A stretch of DNA of 64,000 nucleotides, taken from the NCBI RefSeq assembly GCF_013280495.1, contig NZ_JABSSX010000006.1, forward strand, positions 62,001 through 126,000, in the 5' to 3' direction. The DNA is from Brevibacterium permense. Lineage in GTDB: Bacteria; Actinomycetota; Actinomycetes; Actinomycetales; Brevibacteriaceae. This document shows positions 37,804 to 47,055 of the stretch, piece by piece; the first letter of the stretch is position 1; every line of letters starts with the position of its first letter. A model generated the notes under the pieces. It made no database searches. It saw only the letters and a list, made by a program, of their open reading frames with translations, and had not been told where the DNA came from. Position numbers and translations under genes: made by a program.

Positions 37804-37809
37804 TACTGT
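37804..37809 (+). promoter_or_regulatory. -10 box (TACTGT) for MFS gene
   Basis: TACTGT, then 6 nt, then GTG 37816. Leaderless spacing, no Shine-Dalgarno. Confidence 0.4.
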
Positions 37810-37815
37810 GTCTTC

Positions 37816-39219
37816 GTGCACACGACCACCTCGGCGTCGGTACCGACAGCCTCCGAAGTCATCGCTCACCTGCCATGGAAGTGGCGCACTCAAGGTGCCA
37901 TCTTCATCTTCGGCGGGCTCGGTTTCATGTTCGACGCATGGGACGTCGCCCTGAACGGATTCCTCATTCCGCTGCTCAGCGACTATTGGAGTCTCACCGT
38001 CGGCCAGGCCGCCTGGATCGCAACCGCCAACCTCATCGGCATGGCACTTGGTGCCTTCATCTGGGGCGGCATCGCCGACGTCATCGGTCGGAAGAAGGCT
38101 TTCACTCTCACGCTCCTCGTGTTCTCGATCTTCACCGTCGCCGGAGCCTTCGCGCCCGCATATGGGTGGTTCATCGTCTTCCGCTTCCTTGCGGGATTCG
38201 GGCTCGGCGGATGTATCCCCGTCGACTACGCCCTCGTCGGGGAGTTCACTCCCAGCCGTCACCGCGGACGCGTGCTCACGGCTATGGACGGCTGGTGGCC
38301 GATCGGCGCCTCGCTCTGTGCGTTCGTGTCGGCTTACCTCCTCGGCTTCGGGGACTGGCGCCTGATCATGCTCGTCATGATCGTGCCGGCACTGTTGACG
38401 GTGGCGGTGCGTTTCGGAATTCCGGAATCACCTCTCTATCTGGCCTCGGTCGGACGCTACGCAGAGGCCGATGCGATCATCAAGCGACTGGTCGAGCGCA
38501 CCGGCGCCGACGTGCGTGAGTGGACACACGAGCCGGTCGGAGGGACTGCTGCGACGCCGACCTCGAGTGCAGAGCCCAAGGTAGGTGGGCAGCTGCGTGC
38601 GGCCAGCGGTCAGCTGGTGCAGCTGTGGCAGCACTCCGCGAAGACGACTCTCGTCGCCTGGTCGCTGTTCGTCTCCGTCCTTCTTGTCTACTATGCGGCG
38701 CTGACATGGCTGCCGGGGATCCTCAAGAAGCAGGGGCTGGCTGATCAGGCGGCATTCCTCGTCACCGGGTCGATGACCGCGGTGGGCATCCTCGGCGTGA
38801 TCGTCTCCGCGCTCATCGTCGAACGATTCGGTCGCAAATGGGTGCTCGGGGTCTCGGCAATCATCGCGGCATTGCTGCTCGTCGGGGCGGCAGTGTTCAT
38901 CGAATCCTCTGGCGCCGATCTCACCTGGACCGCGAAGGCCGCAATCATCGGGTTCGGCTTCGTCATCCAGATCGCCATCCCGACGCTCTACACCTACGTC
39001 TCCGAGCTCTATCCCACCCGCCTGCGCGGATCCGGTTTCGGTTGGGCATCGGCTGCGTCTCGACTGGCGACAGGAATCGCCCCGATCGTCTTCGGTGCGT
39101 TCATGTGGCCCGTGCTCGGACTGACGCTGACGTTCGTCCTCACCGGTGCGCTTGTGGTCGCCGCCGTGCTGCTCATGGGCTTCCTCGCCCGAGAGACGAC
39201 CGGCGAAGAACTGAGCTGA
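37816..39219 (+). CDS. MFS transporter (sugar/acid porter-like)
   Basis: 467 aa with about 12 hydrophobic segments in two halves around a central loop (about 225-270). Motif A GGIADVIGRKKAFT between helices 2 and 3 and its repeat ERFGRKWVLG in the second half; GFMFDAWDVALNG in helix 1 and the PESPLYLASVGRYAEA segment point to the metabolite:H+ symporter / SV2-like group, which includes aromatic-acid and niacin carriers. The substrate is not known. GTG start with no ribosome site. It stands alone after ilvE. Confidence 0.9.
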   Translation: MHTTTSASVPTASEVIAHLPWKWRTQGAIFIFGGLGFMFDAWDVALNGFLIPLLSDYWSLTVGQAAWIATANLIGMALGAFIWGGIADVIGRKKAFTLTLLVFSIFTVAGAFAPAYGWFIVFRFLAGFGLGGCIPVDYALVGEFTPSRHRGRVLTAMDGWWPIGASLCAFVSAYLLGFGDWRLIMLVMIVPALLTVAVRFGIPESPLYLASVGRYAEADAIIKRLVERTGADVREWTHEPVGGTAATPTSSAEPKVGGQLRAASGQLVQLWQHSAKTTLVAWSLFVSVLLVYYAALTWLPGILKKQGLADQAAFLVTGSMTAVGILGVIVSALIVERFGRKWVLGVSAIIAALLLVGAAVFIESSGADLTWTAKAAIIGFGFVIQIAIPTLYTYVSELYPTRLRGSGFGWASAASRLATGIAPIVFGAFMWPVLGLTLTFVLTGALVVAAVLLMGFLARETTGEELS

Positions 39220-39379
39220 TCCGGCCGCGGGAGTCGGGCTGATCTGGCCAAAGGAGTAATGGAGCGTTCAGTCGAAAGGGCCATTGTTCCCGCCTCACTG
39301 AGATCAGCGCCCGATCTGCCATTACGGGCGTCTGAGCTGGACAGATGGCCAGGTGAACTCTCGTGTCAGTGGCGAACGA

Positions 39380-39385
39380 TAGTGT
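39380..39385 (+). promoter_or_regulatory. -10 box (TAGTGT) for DUF222/HNH gene
   Basis: TAGTGT is followed by 7 nt and ATG 39393. It argues for this start over the longer open frame. Confidence 0.4.
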
Positions 39386-39392
39386 TCTGGAC

Positions 39393-41177
39393 ATGGAAGC
39401 AAAGCAGGTTCCAGACGTGCTCACCGAGATCGCTCGGTGGTCTGAGAGCCTGTCCGAAATGTCTCCTGCCTTGACCGAGGAAGAGGCGATCGATCGCATC
39501 ACGGCTCTCGAGGAGCTGACTTCCGCCTGCGCCGCCGCGCAGGCCCGCGAATCCCTGACGTTCGATATGCACCGCAGGAATCGCGAAGCCGAAGACGGGA
39601 TCCCGAGCAAGAAGCAGGGTCTCGGAGTCGGTGCGGAGATCGGCTTGGCCAGAAAGGTCTCCCGGCACCGTGGCAACGCGCTGCTCAAATTCTCTCGGAC
39701 CCTGCTCTTGGATCTGCCCAATGTCTACCGGGCGATGAAAGGTGGCGACATCTCGGAGGAAAAGGCCCGCACGGTCGCAAAGGAATCCGACTGGCTTCCC
39801 CGGGAGAAGAAGCACGAGCTCGACGAGCGGTTGGCCGGACGCCTCGCCGAGGTGGGTGTCAGGAGATTGGGCAACGAAGTGAGGGCTCTCGCACAGAGGC
39901 TCGATCAGCAGGCTGCGGTCGACCACCTCGAGCGCTGTATCGAAGAGCGCTCGGTCAGTGTGCGTCCGGCACCGGGAAATATGGCTTACCTGACCGCTCT
40001 GCTGCCGATGTCGCAGGCTGTCGCCGCATTCGCCAACCTCAAGAAGTCGGCGCAGACTGCCATCGCCGCAGGCAACGCCGATGGCCGTGGTCAGAATCAG
40101 ATCGCTGCCGACCTCTTGGTCGAGCGACTGACCGGGCAGGCTGCTGCTGCGGCAGTGCCCACCGAAGTCCACCTCATCATGCAGGACAGCAGTCTTTTCG
40201 GGCCCGGGGAAGAATCGGCGTGGTTCCCCGGAGTCGGCCCGATCCCGGCACAAGCCGCCAGGGCCGCGGTTGCCGAAAACGAGGCCGCCACCTTCATCCG
40301 CAGGCTCTACACACAACCTGAAGACGGGCAGCTCGTGAGGATGGACTCGCGCCGCAGGGAATTCTCCGGGCTGCTGCGACGCATGGTCATCTTCCGCGAC
40401 GACGTCTGCCGCTCGCCCTGGTGCGAGGCACCCATTCAGCACGCCGATCATGCCGACGCGGCTGCCGGCGGCGGCGAAACCGATTGGGACAACGCCTCTG
40501 GACTGTGCGCGGCCTGCAACTATCTCAAAGAACTCAGCGGTTGGCGCCACAAGGCAACTGCCGGTGCCCTTGAGGTCGTCACTCCGACCGGTCACCACTA
40601 CAAAACCCGCACCAAACCACTCAGCGACCCCGATCCCGGATGCACCTCTGGTCAGGACGAGGGATTCGGTGCGAGGCATGGCCCCGGCCAACAGGATCCT
40701 CCTGATCAGCAGCACGACCGGGAACGGCAGCAACTTCCCGGTCGACAACACGGCCCCGAGCCGGGACGAGACTATTGTCCCGAAACGGGACGCGGGCCCG
40801 CTCAAGCAGCGGAGGCGACGGTGTCGACTGGTGACGGAACCTGTGCTGCGCCGCCCGGCGACGGAACCTGTGCCGTGCCGCCCGGCGACGGTGTTCGTGC
40901 CGCTCCTCCGGGCGACAGAGCTCGTGCCGCGAATCCCGGCGACAGTGTTCGTCCAGCTCCCCCGAGCGACCGTGACGGTGCTTCACCAGACGAAGCCGAA
41001 CACGCGTTTTCGGTGCTGATCCCATGGCGGTACGTTCGCCGGACCTCGCAGCCGGCAACCGTCGAAGTCGGCGGGTCCACCATCGGAATCGATATCTTCG
41101 ACGCTGACGAACGCCCGATGAGTCCCACGGAAGAACTACTCTGCGCCGCAATCCTCGAACACCGAGGCAGGCTGTGA
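39393..41177 (+). CDS. DUF222 / HNH endonuclease domain protein
   Basis: 594 aa. An N-terminal DUF222-type helical region (about 1-320) is followed by an HNH nuclease domain: CRSPWCEAPIQHADHADAAAGGGE, then TDWDNASGLCAACNYLKE (two Cys pairs, HADH and the Asn). Such proteins occur in many paralogous copies in actinobacteria, and their role (mobile element, defence or repair) is unsettled. The C-terminus has a disordered, Gln/Arg-rich linker and then five tandem 9-residue repeats (GDGTCAAPP type) before a short ordered end (about 540-594). The ATG at 39393 follows a -10 box by 7 nt. Confidence 0.88.
   Translation: MEAKQVPDVLTEIARWSESLSEMSPALTEEEAIDRITALEELTSACAAAQARESLTFDMHRRNREAEDGIPSKKQGLGVGAEIGLARKVSRHRGNALLKFSRTLLLDLPNVYRAMKGGDISEEKARTVAKESDWLPREKKHELDERLAGRLAEVGVRRLGNEVRALAQRLDQQAAVDHLERCIEERSVSVRPAPGNMAYLTALLPMSQAVAAFANLKKSAQTAIAAGNADGRGQNQIAADLLVERLTGQAAAAAVPTEVHLIMQDSSLFGPGEESAWFPGVGPIPAQAARAAVAENEAATFIRRLYTQPEDGQLVRMDSRRREFSGLLRRMVIFRDDVCRSPWCEAPIQHADHADAAAGGGETDWDNASGLCAACNYLKELSGWRHKATAGALEVVTPTGHHYKTRTKPLSDPDPGCTSGQDEGFGARHGPGQQDPPDQQHDRERQQLPGRQHGPEPGRDYCPETGRGPAQAAEATVSTGDGTCAAPPGDGTCAVPPGDGVRAAPPGDRARAANPGDSVRPAPPSDRDGASPDEAEHAFSVLIPWRYVRRTSQPATVEVGGSTIGIDIFDADERPMSPTEELLCAAILEHRGRL
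40830..40964 (+). repeat. Five tandem 27-bp units inside the HNH gene
   Basis: In-frame units encode GDGTCAAPP, GDGTCAVPP, GDGVRAAPP, GDRARAANP and GDSVRPAPP, followed by a degenerate sixth (SDRDGASPD). Copies diverge progressively along the array. The 27-bp periodicity makes it a likely site of length variation between strains. Confidence 0.8.
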
Positions 41178-41242
41178 ACCGAGTCTGCCGAAGCGATGAC
41201 AAGTGGTCACCGAAAGTTCCACTGCCCGCTCCATCACGGGAC

Positions 41243-41248
41243 TATGGT
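41243..41248 (+). promoter_or_regulatory. -10 box (TATGGT) for the GNAT pseudogene
   Basis: TATGGT is followed by 7 nt and ATG 41256. Confidence 0.35.
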
Positions 41249-41255
41249 GATAGTC

Positions 41256-41918
41256 ATGAACGACCTCAACGGGCAGCCGTCGCCCGCTGACCACATCGCG
41301 CCCTCCGGCCGAGCAGACGTTCCCGCGGTCGAAATCGTGTGGGGGATGCCGAGGGGAACGGGTCCGTTATGGCAGGGCATACCCTCGGGGCCGGGAATCA
41401 CCGAAGTCCGCCCGCCCCGCAGCGAGGTCGAAGCAGTCTATGGGGCCGCTGCCGCCGAGCCGCCGCTGAACGAGGACCCGAGGTTCGCGGCGGTGTTCGC
41501 CGACGTCTACGAAGTCTCCGTCCGCAACGGACAGGTCCTCATGACATTGACGCGGACCCAGCCCGACGGGCGGCTGAGCTCATTCGCCTACGGCCACCAT
41601 TGGAACTGGGAAGAACAGAAATATCCGTGGGCATTCGAACTGCAGCGCCGTCTCGGCGAGGCTTCGACCGAACTCGAATCGACCTCCGCTCTCAACCTGC
41701 TCGCCCGTGATCCTAACCGGCGCGAACGAGGTTTGGGACGGCGCACTCTCGAGGCGTGGGTCGGGGAGGTCGGACGCTTCGGCTGCTGGCTGCAGACCGA
41801 CGATATCGACAGCCCGGCACGACGGCTCTAGGAGGAACTCGGCTTCACCGAACTCGGCCACGGGCCTGAGGCTCCCAACGGGCACCCCGGATTGGTCATG
41901 TTCCGCAGCCCGCGGTGA
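41256..41918 (+). pseudogene. GNAT-type acetyltransferase interrupted by an amber codon
   Basis: The frame opens at ATG 41256 and hits TAG at 41829-41831 (codon 192), but continues in the same frame for 28 more sense codons to TGA 41916-41918. The region across the stop reads SPARRL-stop-EELGFTELGHG, a classic GNAT C-terminus in which the stop replaces a Tyr (ARRLYEELGF). Upstream LLARDPNRRERGLGRRTL is the acetyl-CoA loop. A single TAC/TAT to TAG change is the simplest explanation. The shortened 191-aa product would lack the last strands. Sequencing error or read-through cannot be excluded. Confidence 0.8.
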
Positions 41919-41980
41919 GAAATCCTCGTCAGAACAGTTCCTCGTCAGCGGCACCGAGCGGTTGAGTCAGCGGCGGTCAC

Positions 41981-41986
41981 TAGGAT
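41981..41986 (+). promoter_or_regulatory. -10 box (TAGGAT) for S9 peptidase gene
   Basis: TAGGAT is followed by 6 nt (GGAGTC) and ATG 41993. Leaderless spacing. Confidence 0.4.
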
Positions 41987-41992
41987 GGAGTC

Positions 41993-44185
41993 ATGCGTGA
42001 AGAAGACTCCTCAAAGACGGCCTCGACGGTGAACGCCGAACTGCCCGACGACGAAAACATCTGGCTCGAAGACATCTACGGCGAGGAGCAGATCGCCTGG
42101 GTGAAGGACCAGAACGCGAAGACCCTCGAGCGCTTCCGCGACGGCCTCTTCGACGACATCTCCGATGATCTGCGCACCGCACTGGACTCCGACGACCGCA
42201 TCCCGATGGTCACCAAACGCGGGGACCACTTCTATAACTTCTGGCGGGACAAGACGAACCCGAAGGGCCTGTGGCGACGCACCTCCTGGGACAGCTACCG
42301 CACGGCCACCCCCGACTGGGAAGTGCTGCTCGACCTCGACGAACTGGCCGCAGAGGAAGACACCGCCTGGGTCTGGTCAGGAGCGATGGTGCGCCGCAGC
42401 GACAACCGCCGCGCACTCGTCCTCCTGTCCCCGGACGGAGGCGACTCACACCGAGTCCGCGAATTCGACCTCGACGACCGCGCCTTCGTCGACGGTGGCT
42501 TCGACATCCCCGCCGCCAAAACACGGTTGGCCTGGCTCGACGACGACACCGTGCTCGTCGCCACCGAAACCGACGCCGACTCACTGACGACCTCGTCCTA
42601 CCCACGTCAAGCCCGAGCGCTCCGCCGCGGTCAGAGCCTCGACGACGCCCCGATCGTCGCCGAAGTGCCGCGCGACCATGTGGCGATCTTCGTCGGCAGC
42701 GACATCCGCCCCGACACCGAGGCCACCGACCGCGCCGTCATCATCGACGCCATCGACTTCTTCAACTCGACGATGAGCTTCCTCGACCTCGCCGACATCA
42801 CGAGCGCAGACGGTTCGCTGTCAGGCGAACCGACGGCATGGGCCGACGCGCTCAACAGGGTCGACGTCCCCACCGACGTCGAGGTCGGCTTCGAGCGCGA
42901 CCTCGTGCTCTTCCGACCCCAGTCGACGTGGACGTCCGCCACCACCGAGGTGGCCGCCGGCGGCCTCGCCATCACCGATATCGATGCAGTCAAGGCAGGC
43001 GAGATCGCTCCGCGCGTGATCTTCACCCCCGACGCCCAAACCTCCCTGCAGTCCTTCACCTTCACCCGGGACTACCTCGTGCTCGAGCTGCTCGCCGACG
43101 TGCAGTCGAAGCTCACGGTCCTCGACCTGGGCAACGGCTTCGCCGAATCCGCCCTGCCCGGAGTCCCGGCCAACCATATGGTCGGCCTCGGCGCGGTCGA
43201 CAAGTACGACCCGGCCACCGCCAACGACTTCTGGATGGTCAGCACCGGCTTCCTCACGCCCTCGACATTGTCGTACGGCACCTTGGGCCCCTCGGACGAA
43301 GCTGCGGGAACGAACGAGTCCACCATCGAGGTGATCAAGTCAGCCCCGGCGACGTTCGATGCCGAAGGGCTGAGCGTCGAGCAGCACTTCGCCACCAGCG
43401 CGGACGGGACGAAGATCCCGTACTTCCAGATCGGAGCTGCCGATGCCATCCTCGACGGAGCCAACCCCACACTGCTCGACGGCTACGGCGGCTTCGAAGT
43501 GAGCCGAACGCCCGGGTACTCACCTGTGGTCGGACTCGGCTGGCTGGGGCGCAGCACCAACGGCTGCACGCGTCGCCGCGGCATCTACGTGCTGGCCAAT
43601 ATCCGCGGCGGCGGAGAATACGGCCCCGAGTGGCACACCTCGGCGATGAGGGAGAACCGGATGCGCTGCTACGAGGACTACTCGGCCGTCGCCCGTGACC
43701 TCATCGACCGCGGGGTGACGAGCCCGCAGCGACTCGCCTGCGCAGGCGGTTCAAACGGCGGACTCCTGGTCGGGAACATGCTCACCCAATACCCCGAACT
43801 CTTCGGCGCCGTCTCCTGCGGCGTCCCGCTGCTCGACATGAGTCGATACACGAAAATCAGCGCAGGCTACTCGTGGAAGGCCGAATACGGCGACCCCGAT
43901 GTGCCCGAGGACTGGGACTTCATCAAGCACTTCTCGCCGTACCACCTCCTCGAAGAGGGTCGAATCTACCCGCCGGTGCTGTTCTGGACGGCCACGTCCG
44001 ATGACCGGGTCGGCCCTGTCCAAGCGCGGAAGATGGCCGCCCGGATGCAGTCGATGGGGATCGAGAACGTGTGGTTCTTCGAAGACACCGAAGGCGGACA
44101 CTCGGCTGCTTCTGACAACGAGCAGACCGCGTTCACCCGAGCGCTGAGCTACAGGTTCCTGTGGAACGCACTGACAGGGGAGTAG
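41993..44185 (+). CDS. Prolyl oligopeptidase family (S9A) serine peptidase
   Basis: 730 aa, the full length of prolyl oligopeptidases: an N-terminal beta-propeller (about 70-430) and a C-terminal alpha/beta-hydrolase domain. Catalytic Ser587 in CAGGSNGGLL; Asp in TATSDDRVGP; His in EGGHSAAS. GGGEYGPEWH and YTKISAGYSWKAEYGDP are family blocks. It cleaves short proline-containing peptides, probably in the cytoplasm since no signal peptide is visible. Its TAG stop forms part of the -10 box (TAGGTT) of the next gene. Confidence 0.93.
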   Translation: MREEDSSKTASTVNAELPDDENIWLEDIYGEEQIAWVKDQNAKTLERFRDGLFDDISDDLRTALDSDDRIPMVTKRGDHFYNFWRDKTNPKGLWRRTSWDSYRTATPDWEVLLDLDELAAEEDTAWVWSGAMVRRSDNRRALVLLSPDGGDSHRVREFDLDDRAFVDGGFDIPAAKTRLAWLDDDTVLVATETDADSLTTSSYPRQARALRRGQSLDDAPIVAEVPRDHVAIFVGSDIRPDTEATDRAVIIDAIDFFNSTMSFLDLADITSADGSLSGEPTAWADALNRVDVPTDVEVGFERDLVLFRPQSTWTSATTEVAAGGLAITDIDAVKAGEIAPRVIFTPDAQTSLQSFTFTRDYLVLELLADVQSKLTVLDLGNGFAESALPGVPANHMVGLGAVDKYDPATANDFWMVSTGFLTPSTLSYGTLGPSDEAAGTNESTIEVIKSAPATFDAEGLSVEQHFATSADGTKIPYFQIGAADAILDGANPTLLDGYGGFEVSRTPGYSPVVGLGWLGRSTNGCTRRRGIYVLANIRGGGEYGPEWHTSAMRENRMRCYEDYSAVARDLIDRGVTSPQRLACAGGSNGGLLVGNMLTQYPELFGAVSCGVPLLDMSRYTKISAGYSWKAEYGDPDVPEDWDFIKHFSPYHLLEEGRIYPPVLFWTATSDDRVGPVQARKMAARMQSMGIENVWFFEDTEGGHSAASDNEQTAFTRALSYRFLWNALTGE

Positions 44186-44188
44186 GTT
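44183..44188 (+). promoter_or_regulatory. -10 box (TAGGTT) for lipoate ligase gene
   Basis: TAGGTT overlaps the peptidase stop codon and is followed by 7 nt and ATG 44196. Confidence 0.35.
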
Positions 44189-44195
44189 GGGAGAC

Positions 44196-45275
44196 ATGAC
44201 GAACGAGACGCAGCACTTCCACGGCGAATACAAGGTCATCGGCGGCAAACTCGTCGTCGCCGATGTCACCACCGACGGTCAGACCATCACCGAGGTGAAG
44301 ATCTCCGGGGACTTCTTCCTCGAACCCGAGGAAGCCTATTTCGACCTGGCACCGGCCCTCGTCGGCGCCAGCGTCACTGCCGATAATGCGGCGCTGCGCG
44401 GCCGCCTCGACGAGGCTTTGGCCGGATACGGTTCGGAACTGGCGATGCACGGCTTCTCCACCGCCGATATCGCCACCGTGGTGCGTCGGGCATTGGGATC
44501 AGCGGCGAACTTCACTGACTTCGACTGGCAGGTCATCCGCGGCGAGGTGCTGCCCACTCAGCTCAATGTGGCGCTCGATCAGGTCTTGCTCGAGGAAGTC
44601 GCAGCAGGTCGCAGGCAGCCGACCCTGCGGTTCTGGGAATGGGAGGACACAGCCACCGTCATCGGGGCCTTCCAGTCCTACGTCAACGAGCTGCGGCCCG
44701 AAGGCGTGGAGAAGTACGACGTCCAGGTCGTGCGTCGCATCTCAGGCGGCGGTGCGATGTTCATGGAGGGCGGCAACTGCATCACCTATTCGATGTTCGT
44801 CCCGCCTGCCCTTGTCGCCGGCCTCGACTATGAGGAGTCGTATGTGTTCCTCGACCAGTGGGTGCTCGCGGCTCTCAAAACTCTCGGCGTGGAGGCGTTC
44901 TACAAGCCGATCAACGACATCTCCTCGACCGGAGGCAAGATCGGCGGTGCCGCACAGAAGCGCAATCGCGACGGCACACTGCTCCACCACGCGACGATGA
45001 GCTACGACATCGACGCGGACAAGATGGTCGAAGTTCTGCGCATCGGCGAAGCGAAGATCTCCGACAAGGGAGTGGCGAGCGCGAAGAAACGCGTCGATCC
45101 GCTGCGGAGTCAGACCGGTGAGGCGCGCAAGGACATCATCGATGTCATGGCGGACACCTTCGCCACCCGCTACGGGGCCACTTACGGCACCTACACAGAG
45201 GAGGAGCTCAAGCGGGCGCAGGAACTCGTCGATGAGAAGTTCGGGACCGAGAAGTGGACGCACCGAGTGCCGTGA
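44196..45275 (+). CDS. lplA: Lipoate-protein ligase, accessory domain fused at the N-terminus
   Basis: 359 aa. Residues about 1-105 resemble the accessory (LplB / LplA C-terminal) domain: FHGEYKVIGGKLVVADVTTDGQTI, then ITEVKISGDFFLEPEE. Residues about 110-359 are the catalytic lipoyl/lipoate ligase fold: RFWEWEDTATVIGAFQS, VVRRISGGGAMFMEGGNCITYS (lipoate loop), FYKPINDISSTGGKIGGAAQKR (adenylate/lysine region). It attaches lipoate to 2-oxoacid dehydrogenases or the glycine cleavage H protein. The accessory domain first is the reverse of the Escherichia coli LplA order. The S51 peptidase gene follows with a 4-nt overlap. Confidence 0.88.
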   Translation: MTNETQHFHGEYKVIGGKLVVADVTTDGQTITEVKISGDFFLEPEEAYFDLAPALVGASVTADNAALRGRLDEALAGYGSELAMHGFSTADIATVVRRALGSAANFTDFDWQVIRGEVLPTQLNVALDQVLLEEVAAGRRQPTLRFWEWEDTATVIGAFQSYVNELRPEGVEKYDVQVVRRISGGGAMFMEGGNCITYSMFVPPALVAGLDYEESYVFLDQWVLAALKTLGVEAFYKPINDISSTGGKIGGAAQKRNRDGTLLHHATMSYDIDADKMVEVLRIGEAKISDKGVASAKKRVDPLRSQTGEARKDIIDVMADTFATRYGATYGTYTEEELKRAQELVDEKFGTEKWTHRVP

Positions 45276-46048
45276 GCACCTCTGAATCCACCGCTTTCCG
45301 GGGCACGATCGTGGCCCTCGGCGGTGGTGGGTTCTCGATGTCCGAGACCGGGGAATCGGCCATTGATGACGAGCTTCTGCAGATGGCGACTCGACGAGCC
45401 CATGCCGTCCATCAGGAAGGCACCGGCACCGCCTCACTCATTCCACACGTCTGCTTCGTCCCGACGGCATCCGGCGACAGCCGTGACTACATCGAGCGGT
45501 TCGAAGCGGCATTCGAGGCGCGCGCACGAACCCATGTCCTCTCTCTGTTCGGGCAGAGTCCGTGGGACTACCAAGATCCGGCGATGCTGCTCGACATGGA
45601 CCTCATCTACGTCGGCGGCGGCTCCACGGCGAACCTGCTCAGCCTCTGGCGGAGGCATGGCGTCGACCAACGGATGAGAGAAGCGGCCGCCGGAGGAACG
45701 AGCCTCGCCGGCATCAGCGCCGGTGCGAACTGCTGGTTCGAAGCATCCTCGACGGATTCGTTCGGTCCGCTGGCACCGCTGAACGACGGGCTCGGATTCC
45801 TGCGGGGGAGTGCTTGCCCGCACTTCCATGGAGAACCCGGACGGAAGGAATCCTTCCGGGAATGGATCGCGCAGGGCCGGCTTCCCGGCCCCGGAATCGC
45901 CATCGATGATCATGCCGCGGTCGTATACGTCGACGGTGCGGCCACCTCGGTGATGGTGGAGTCCGCAGGGGCGCAGGCGCTCGTCGTTGATACGGGCGGT
46001 CGCCTGCACAACCTCGACGAACACCGCCCCGTCGCACCTGTCGGCTAA
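45272..46048 (+). CDS. Peptidase S51 (dipeptidase E / cyanophycinase-like)
   Basis: 258 aa from GTG 45272, overlapping the ligase stop (GTGA). The S51 pattern is clear: IVALGGGGFSM at the start, MDLIYVGGGSTANLLSLWRRHG (oxyanion region) and the nucleophile Ser in LAGISAGANCWF; an acidic/His partner lies in CPHFHGEPGR. The family hydrolyses Asp-X dipeptides or modified peptides. The N-terminus (STSESTAFRG) is short and polar, with no signal. It is translationally coupled to the lipoate ligase, though a functional link is not obvious. Confidence 0.88.
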   Translation: MSTSESTAFRGTIVALGGGGFSMSETGESAIDDELLQMATRRAHAVHQEGTGTASLIPHVCFVPTASGDSRDYIERFEAAFEARARTHVLSLFGQSPWDYQDPAMLLDMDLIYVGGGSTANLLSLWRRHGVDQRMREAAAGGTSLAGISAGANCWFEASSTDSFGPLAPLNDGLGFLRGSACPHFHGEPGRKESFREWIAQGRLPGPGIAIDDHAAVVYVDGAATSVMVESAGAQALVVDTGGRLHNLDEHRPVAPVG

Positions 46049-46150
46049 CACGGTTGAGGCGAGGAGAATTTCGGTGCGGACCGGTCGCCGCAACCCGCCG
46101 AGCTGTCTGTAGGATTGGGAATCAATCACGTCCCCCTCACTAGGAGAGCC

Positions 46151-46936
46151 ATGCGCCAGGTCGAACCGTCCGTTGAACTGCTCGCCAAGCCCAATATCGA
46201 TTGGGAAGCGATGAGGACTTACCTCGACGAGGTGGGCGGAACCTCCTGGGCGGACCGGGTCGAAGATGCGGAATCTCCCGACGCCGAGGATCTCCTCGAG
46301 TTCTCCGGACGCATGTGCTATCGCTCGTGGGAGCCGGGACTCAACCCGAACGTCTCGCGGGTGCGCACCGATTCCGCGCAGTACCTCGGCAACGTCGTGA
46401 AGTCCCAGCACGGGTCCGTGCTCGAACACGCGAACTTCACCTTCGTCCTCCACAACGTCTCGCGCGTGCTCACCCACGAACTGATCCGCCATCGCGCGGG
46501 ATCGGCGTTCTCGCAGGAATCGCTGCGCTACGTCCGGCTCACCGACATCCCGTTCTGGTTCCCCGAGTGGGCCCGCGAAGATCCCGAACTCATGGAACGC
46601 AGCCTCAAGGTCCTCGACACCCTCGAGGAGCACCAGCAGTGGATGGCCGAACATTTCGAACTTGACGAGGAGGGCACGAAGTTCTCCCACAAGAAGCACA
46701 TGACCTCGTTCATGCGCCGCTTCGCCCCCGAGGGCCTGGCCACCGGCATCGTCTACACCGCGAACCTGCGCTCGCTGCGCCACGTCATTGAAATGCGCAC
46801 TGCAAAGGGCGCTGAAGAGGAGATCCGCCTGATCTTCAACAAGATCGGTGAGGTCATGCGCGAAGAGGCTCCGGCGGTCTTCGCTGACTACGAAGTCGTC
46901 GACGGAGAATGGATCCCCGGCACGCGCAAAGCCTGA
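46151..46936 (+). CDS. thyX: Flavin-dependent thymidylate synthase
   Basis: 261 aa FAD enzyme that methylates dUMP using methylene-THF and NADPH. The ThyX motif RHRAGSAFSQESLRY (113-127) is intact, as are QHGSVLEHANFTF and the C-terminal RHVIEMRTAKGAEEEIR. AGGAGAG precedes the ATG at 46151; a TAGGAT -10 box lies about 35 nt upstream, so unlike many neighbours it has a short leader. No thyA is seen in the window. Confidence 0.96.
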   Translation: MRQVEPSVELLAKPNIDWEAMRTYLDEVGGTSWADRVEDAESPDAEDLLEFSGRMCYRSWEPGLNPNVSRVRTDSAQYLGNVVKSQHGSVLEHANFTFVLHNVSRVLTHELIRHRAGSAFSQESLRYVRLTDIPFWFPEWAREDPELMERSLKVLDTLEEHQQWMAEHFELDEEGTKFSHKKHMTSFMRRFAPEGLATGIVYTANLRSLRHVIEMRTAKGAEEEIRLIFNKIGEVMREEAPAVFADYEVVDGEWIPGTRKA

Positions 46937-47055
46937 GACCACGCAAGGCCTGTCGCGAAGCGTCCGGAGACCTCCGAGCGCCTCACACCTACAGATGCCT
47001 GACACGCCCAGCCACACCTGACGCCGACGTCAGACAGATTTCAGGAGGAACCGTC

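Noticed and set aside
38500-39250. Overlapping open frames inside the MFS gene as separate genes
   Set aside because: Arg/His-rich shadow products with no start signals; the MFS frame has 12 clear membrane segments.
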